DNA from: Paracoccaceae bacterium
GTDB taxonomy: Bacteria; Pseudomonadota; Alphaproteobacteria; Rhodobacterales; Rhodobacteraceae
Assembly (NCBI GenBank): GCA_007119835.1
Contig: SKOX01000254.1
Coordinates: 1-18,978 of the forward strand
DNA length: 18,978 bases
Reading direction: 5' to 3'
Shown: positions 15,007-18,978 of the stretch, one piece after another
Layout of the letters: every line of letters begins with the position of its first letter
How positions within the stretch are numbered: the stretch's first letter is position 1
Program-made: the position numbers and the translations under genes
Notes under the pieces: generated by a model
Seen by the model: the letters and a program-made list of their open reading frames with translations, nothing else
Told to the model about the DNA's origin: nothing
Database searches by the model: none

Positions 15007-15035
15007 CGGCCATAGAACAACACAGGGAGACACTC

Positions 15036-16226
15036 ATGCAGACAACCAGACGCGCAGCTCTCTTCGGCGCAGCGGCCATCGTCTCTGCGGCGATGCCGGC
15101 CATCGCAGAGGAAGAGGACATCGTGATCGGCTTTGCCGTCGCGGAGTCTGGATTCATGCAGGCTTACGATGAGCCCGCGACACAAGCGGCCCTCATCCGC
15201 ATCGAGGAGATCAACGAGGAGGGCGGTCTGCTGGGCCGTCAGATCGTGCCTGTCTTCGCCGACACCAAGTCGGATCGTGCCGAGGGCGCCCGAGCAGGTT
15301 TGGAGGTGATTGAGGCTGGCGCCGATATGGTCGTGGTGTCCTGCGACTATGATTTCGGCGCACCCGCGGCGCTGATGGCGGAGGCTCAGAACAAGATCTC
15401 GTTCTTCCTATGCGCCGAGTCTGTTCGAGCTGGCATCCAGGGCGTCGGTCCGCACTCCTTCTCAGCATCGGTTCTCGCGGCCGTGCAGGGCGCCACCATG
15501 GCTGAGTGGGCGCACGAGGAGCTTGGCGCGACGACCTTCTACGTGCTCGAGGACACGTGGACGGAGTACAACAAGGGCATCTGCGACGGCTTCAACTGGC
15601 GCGCGCCGCAGATAGAGGGCGTCGAGATCGTCGGTCGTGACACCTTCGTTAATGACGACGCCTCGATCGCCGCCCAGATCACGCGCATCCGCAACCTGCC
15701 CGAGCCGCCCGACGCAATCATGCTCTGCTCGATGATGCCGGGCGTGGTCTCGGCGGTGCGCCAGATCCGCAATGCCGGGATAGAGGTGCCGATCCTGAAC
15801 GGCTCCGGCGTGGACGGCAGCTACTGGATGGACGCGGTGCCGAGCCTGAGCGAGTTCTACATTCCCGTTCAGGGCTCCGTCTATGGCGACGATCCCAATC
15901 CGGCGGTCGAGGAGTTCAACGTCCGATTCGAGGAAAGGTTTGGTGCTCGGCCCTCGTCGCAATACGCCTATCCTGGTTACGTCATGGTCGACCTCTGGGC
16001 CAAGGCCGTTGAGCGGGCGGGTACAACGGATGCCGCAGCCGTGGTGGAAGAGCTCGAGAAGATGGACGAGGAGCCGACGCTGTTCGGCCCGCGCACCTTC
16101 ACGAGCGAGCTGCATCACCAGAACCGAGCGCGCTACCACATTGTGAAGGTGACGGACGGGGAGCCGGCGGTGGTCGACAGCTGGACCATTGATGAGCCAA
16201 TCCCGCTCGAGGTGCTCCTGCAGTGA
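15036..16226 (+). CDS. Periplasmic substrate-binding protein of the Liv-type ABC transporter
   Basis: This 396-residue protein belongs to the Leu/Ile/Val-binding family (type I periplasmic binding fold). It starts with a signal peptide MQTTRRAALFGAAAIVSAAM and a likely cleavage after AIA (residue 24). The twin arginines in TTRRAALFG make Tat export possible, though the motif is imperfect. Mature features are IVIGFAVAESGFMQAYDEPATQAALIRIEEINEEGGLLGR, FVNDDASIAAQITRIRN and GPRTFTSELHHQNRARYHIVKV. The first visible start with a Shine-Dalgarno (AGGGAGA, 15024-15030) is ATG 15036; the open frame further upstream is only a shadow of livM. It determines the importer's ligand, which cannot be read from sequence. 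It is last among the Liv genes, unlike clusters where it comes first, and a strong hairpin follows it. Confidence 0.93.
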   Translation: MQTTRRAALFGAAAIVSAAMPAIAEEEDIVIGFAVAESGFMQAYDEPATQAALIRIEEINEEGGLLGRQIVPVFADTKSDRAEGARAGLEVIEAGADMVVVSCDYDFGAPAALMAEAQNKISFFLCAESVRAGIQGVGPHSFSASVLAAVQGATMAEWAHEELGATTFYVLEDTWTEYNKGICDGFNWRAPQIEGVEIVGRDTFVNDDASIAAQITRIRNLPEPPDAIMLCSMMPGVVSAVRQIRNAGIEVPILNGSGVDGSYWMDAVPSLSEFYIPVQGSVYGDDPNPAVEEFNVRFEERFGARPSSQYAYPGYVMVDLWAKAVERAGTTDAAAVVEELEKMDEEPTLFGPRTFTSELHHQNRARYHIVKVTDGEPAVVDSWTIDEPIPLEVLLQ

Positions 16227-16233
16227 CGGACGT

Positions 16234-16265
16234 GGGGGCAGGCGGACCCTTGTCCGTCTGCCCTC
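16234..16265 (+). terminator. Strong RNA hairpin after the binding-protein gene (attenuator or partial terminator)
   Basis: GGGCAGGCGGAC (16236-16247), a CCTT loop, and GTCCGTCTGCCC (16252-16263) form a 12-bp stem that is perfect except for one G-U pair, extendable to 14 bp with another wobble. Only CTCTTGCC follows, without a U-run, so it is a poor intrinsic terminator. It may protect the abundant upstream mRNA from 3' decay and lower read-through into the molybdenum hydroxylase gene, which starts 62 bp further on. Confidence 0.7.
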
Positions 16266-16314
16266 TTGCCGGACGGCACTTCTTGACGGACAAGTGACAG
16301 GAAGAAGAGCCAGC

Positions 16315-16319
16315 GGGAG
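16315..16319 (+). promoter_or_regulatory. Ribosome binding site deciding the molybdenum hydroxylase start
   Basis: GGGAG stands 8 nt before ATG 16328. An in-frame GTG at 16319 overlaps this site, so ATG 16328 (protein beginning [11 protein letters not shown]) is preferred. Confidence 0.55.
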
Positions 16320-16327
16320 TGGGCGAG

Positions 16328-18703
16328 ATGAAAGTGGCGACCGGGATCGGGCAATCCGTCAGGCGCAAAGAGGATCCGCGCTTCCTCGTCGGCGACGCGC
16401 GCTATACCGATGACGTCGTCCTCCCGGGGCAGACCTTTGCCGTCATGCTCCGCTCGCCGCACGCTCATGCCGCGATTCGCTCGCTGGATGCGTCGGTCGC
16501 CGCGTCGATGCCGGGCGTCCTTGCGGTGCTGACGGGCGAGGATGTGGCGGCGGCGGGGCTGGGCGGCATCCCCTGCGGCTGGGGGGTCACGGACCGTCAC
16601 GGACAGCCGATGAAGGAGCCGCCGCATCCGCTGATCGCGAAGGACGTGGTGCGCCACGTCGGCGAGATCGTGGCGATGGTCGTAGCCGAGAGCCTCGCCG
16701 AGGCGCGCGACGCTGCGGAGGCGATCGCGGTGAATTACGATCCGATGCCCGCCGCAGTCTCGGTCGTTGAGGCGATCGAGCGCGGGGCGCCTCGCGTTCA
16801 TTCCGACCTTGCCGACAACCTCTGCTATGACTGGACGATCGGCGAGGCGGAGCCGGTCGAGGCTGCCTTCGCGCGCGCGAACACAGTGGCGCGGATCGCG
16901 CTGGTCAACAACCGCATCATTGCCAATCCGATCGAAACCCGGGCGGCCAACGCGGTCTGGGACAAGGCAAACGACAGCTACACGCTCTACACGACGAGCC
17001 AGAACCCGCACGTGATCCGTCTGCTGATGGGCGCCTTCGTACTGCAGCTGCCGGAGCACAAGCTGCGGGTGGTGGCGCCCGATGTCGGCGGCGGCTTCGG
17101 CTCGAAGATCTACCTCTACCCGGAGGAGTGCCTCTGCACCTGGGCATCGAAGAGGGTGCGGCGGCCCATCAAGTGGACGGCCGAGCGGACGGAGGCCTTC
17201 GGCTGCGACGCCCATGCGCGCGACCATGTGACCACCGCCGAGATGGCGCTCGACGCGGACGGTATCTTCCTCGCCCTCCGGGTCGACACGGTGGCCAACA
17301 TGGGCGCCTATCTTTCGACCTTCGCGCCGTCGATCCCGACCTACTTCTATGCACTGATGTTTGCGGGCCAGTATCGGACGCCGGCGATTCATGTCCGAGT
17401 GCGGGCGGGCTTCACCCATACCCAGCCGGTCGACGCCTATCGCGGGGCGGGGCGGTCGGAATGCATCTACGTGCTCGAGCGGCTTGTCGAGGAGGCCGCC
17501 CGTGTCACCGGCATCGATTCGGCTGAGATCCGGCGGCGCAACTTCATCCCGCCCGACGGCTTTCCGCACCAGACGCCCGTCGCGGTCGTCTATGACAGCG
17601 GCGACTTCGCGACGATCCTCGACATGGCGCTGGCGCTGGCGGACAGGGACGGCTTCCCGGCGCGGCGAGCGGCTTCCGAGGCTGAGGGGCTGCTCAGGGG
17701 CATCGGGCTGTCCTGCTGGATCGAGAGTTCGGGCGCCGGGCCTTCGGCCGCGGTGACCTCGCTCGGCTGTCGGGCGGGGCTCTTCGAGGCGGCCACGGTG
17801 CGCGTGCATCCGACCGGCGCCGTTACGGTGCTGACCGGCGCGCACAGCCACGGGCAGGGGCACGAGACCACCTTCGCACAGGTGATCGCGGAGGAGTTCG
17901 GCATCGACATCTCCCAAGTCGAGATCGTCCACGGCGACACCGCGCTGGTGCCTTTCGGGATGGGCACCTACAGCTCCCGCTCGATGGCCGTTGGCGGCGG
18001 GGCGGTGGCGCTCACGGCCGCAAAGGTGATCGAGAAGGGCAAGAAGATCGCTGCGCACCTGCTCGAGGTCTCCCCGAACGACGTGACGTTCGAGGATGCG
18101 ACCTTCCGAGTCGCCGGCACCGACCGGACCGTCGGTTGGACCCAGATGACGCTTGCCGCGCATGTGCCGGCGAACTATCCGCTTGCCACGCTGGAGCCCG
18201 GTCTTGAGGAGACGACGTTCTACGACCCGCCGAATTTCACCTTTCCGAACGGATGCTTCGTGTGCGAAGTCGAGATCGATCGACAGACGGGCGCGGTGCG
18301 GGTCGATCGGCTGGTCGGGGTTCACGACGTCGGGCGCACCATCAACCCGATGATCGTCGATGGCCAGATTCACGGGGGACTTGCGCAAGCCATCGGACAG
18401 GCCCTGCATGAATCGATCGAGTTCGACGCGGCAGGTCAGATCTTGAGCGGCTCGTTCATGGATTATGCGATGCCGCGCGCGGTAGACGTGCCTACGTTTA
18501 TTCTTGGCCGCCACGATGTCCCGACGCCAACGAACCCGCTTGGCGTCAAGGGAGCTGGGGAGGCTGGTCTGACAGGCGCCCCGCCAGCGATAATGAATGC
18601 GGTCGCCGATGCGCTTCGCTCGGTAGGTGCGGAACCCGTAGAGATGCCCGCCACGCCCCACCGGGTTTGGGCTGCCCTCCACGTCGCCCTCGCGGCTGAT
18701 TAG
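16328..18703 (+). CDS. Xanthine dehydrogenase/CO dehydrogenase-family molybdenum hydroxylase, large (molybdopterin-binding) subunit
   Basis: This 791-residue protein has the usual length for the Mo-binding subunit of the xanthine oxidase family. It starts [24 protein letters not shown]. Then come [10 protein letters not shown] (251-260), the active-site loop AYRGAGR (370-376), [11 protein letters not shown] (508-518), [12 protein letters not shown], and GVKGAGEAG with the catalytic glutamate Glu745. These enzymes hydroxylate aromatic N-heterocycles or aldehydes at a Mo=S centre, using water as oxygen source. The loop AYRGAGR is the form II type and lacks the AYxCSFR cysteine of true CO dehydrogenase, so CO oxidation is unlikely. 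The FAD and [2Fe-2S] subunits that normally accompany it are not in the window. It lies 101 bp after the binding-protein gene, beyond a hairpin. Heterocycle hydroxylation before ring opening is a reasonable but untested role. Confidence 0.93.
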   Translation: MKVATGIGQSVRRKEDPRFLVGDARYTDDVVLPGQTFAVMLRSPHAHAAIRSLDASVAASMPGVLAVLTGEDVAAAGLGGIPCGWGVTDRHGQPMKEPPHPLIAKDVVRHVGEIVAMVVAESLAEARDAAEAIAVNYDPMPAAVSVVEAIERGAPRVHSDLADNLCYDWTIGEAEPVEAAFARANTVARIALVNNRIIANPIETRAANAVWDKANDSYTLYTTSQNPHVIRLLMGAFVLQLPEHKLRVVAPDVGGGFGSKIYLYPEECLCTWASKRVRRPIKWTAERTEAFGCDAHARDHVTTAEMALDADGIFLALRVDTVANMGAYLSTFAPSIPTYFYALMFAGQYRTPAIHVRVRAGFTHTQPVDAYRGAGRSECIYVLERLVEEAARVTGIDSAEIRRRNFIPPDGFPHQTPVAVVYDSGDFATILDMALALADRDGFPARRAASEAEGLLRGIGLSCWIESSGAGPSAAVTSLGCRAGLFEAATVRVHPTGAVTVLTGAHSHGQGHETTFAQVIAEEFGIDISQVEIVHGDTALVPFGMGTYSSRSMAVGGGAVALTAAKVIEKGKKIAAHLLEVSPNDVTFEDATFRVAGTDRTVGWTQMTLAAHVPANYPLATLEPGLEETTFYDPPNFTFPNGCFVCEVEIDRQTGAVRVDRLVGVHDVGRTINPMIVDGQIHGGLAQAIGQALHESIEFDAAGQILSGSFMDYAMPRAVDVPTFILGRHDVPTPTNPLGVKGAGEAGLTGAPPAIMNAVADALRSVGAEPVEMPATPHRVWAALHVALAAD

Positions 18704-18978
18704 CGCTCCCGACGTTCAAACTGCTGCGTCAAAAAGACTGGTATTCTTTCCGAAGACCCAAGGCAAGCGGTGTGTCGGCTGCTTGCCGCAGCGACTGGTC
18801 GACGAATGTAGTGTGCGGCTTGATCTCTGCGGTCAATTCCTTTGGCGCGTTTCGGACAGCTGACCTTCTGCACTGCGGCCGCTGAGCTACGCGGCATTCG
18901 ACGGCGGTGAGCCGATCGTCACCGGCAGCTGGCCGGTCGACAGCAATCCGCTTCGGGTGGACCTGCACCGATAGGATC
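18704..18978. other. Right-end region with no recognised gene
   Basis: I recognise no gene in the last 275 bases. A minus-strand frame (18729-18968, 79 codons) is open, but its translation looks like no known family and it has no clear ribosome-binding site. On the plus strand a short run ends with YAAFDGGEPIVTGSW before a TAG at 18972-18974. It has protein-like composition and could be the tail of a broken gene. Composition and codon texture change here compared with the operon, so this may be the right edge of the island or part of a dispersed repeat. No terminator hairpin after 18703 was found. Confidence 0.35.

Noticed and set aside
14166..15035. Long in-frame extension upstream of the binding-protein gene, which would give 686 residues
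   Set aside because: It overlaps livM in another frame and has Arg/Pro-rich shadow composition. The signal peptide and Shine-Dalgarno place the start at 15036.
16133..18682. 849-codon open frame on the minus strand opposite the molybdenum hydroxylase gene
   Set aside because: Long antisense frames are expected in GC-rich coding DNA. The translation is rich in Arg, His, Asp and Val with no family motif, while the plus strand encodes a textbook protein.
16328..18703. Carbon monoxide dehydrogenase (coxL) as function
   Set aside because: The active-site loop is AYRGAGR, without the cysteine of AYxCSFR that marks true aerobic CO dehydrogenase.
1..18978. tRNA, rRNA, CRISPR arrays or complete insertion sequences
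   Set aside because: I looked for cloverleaf-type sequences, regularly spaced repeats and intact transposase genes and saw none; only the recombinase stump hints at mobile DNA.

Overview
The window is GC-rich DNA, roughly two-thirds G+C by eye, with dense overlapping operons. The gene families and arrangement suggest an alphaproteobacterium, most likely a Rhodobacterales/Roseobacter-type organism. That placement is an inference from style and gene content; no rRNA or marker gene is present.

Layout. (1) Positions 3-479 hold the C-terminal end of a SNF2-family helicase. (2) On the minus strand at about 540-715 lies the N-terminal stump of an IS91-associated tyrosine recombinase, so the helicase end borders an old mobile-element scar. 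(3) A plus-strand operon runs from 927 to 6458: a cupin-SnoaL fusion protein, pxpA (LamB/YcsF), a 78-residue biotin carrier protein, a biotin carboxylase, pxpB, pxpC and the biotin transporter bioY. Most junctions from the biotin carrier onward overlap or nearly touch. (4) A convergent AraC-family regulator lies on the minus strand (6482-7456). (5) Divergent from it, a second plus-strand operon runs from 7618 to 18703: hyuB, hyuA, a complete Liv-type ABC transporter (two ATPases, two permeases, one binding protein), and then, past a strong RNA hairpin, the large molybdenum-cofactor subunit of a xanthine dehydrogenase/CO dehydrogenase-family hydroxylase. (6) The last 275 bases hold no recognisable gene.

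How the genes may work together. The whole stretch looks like a catabolic island for a small polar N-containing compound, most plausibly a cyclic amide, lactam, imide or hydantoin. It is imported by the Liv-type transporter, possibly hydroxylated by the molybdenum enzyme, and ring-opened by ATP-dependent machinery. Two unrelated ring-opening machines are encoded side by side. One is HyuA/HyuB. The other is a PxpABC set co-transcribed with a biotin carboxylase and a biotin carrier, which together match the domain inventory of urea carboxylase (BC, the two CT-type domains, BCCP) split over four genes. BioY at the end of that operon fits a local demand for biotin. The AraC regulator sits between the operons, and the intergenic region carries a 12-bp inverted pair and AraC-like direct repeats that are good operator candidates. 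The substrate cannot be read from sequence.
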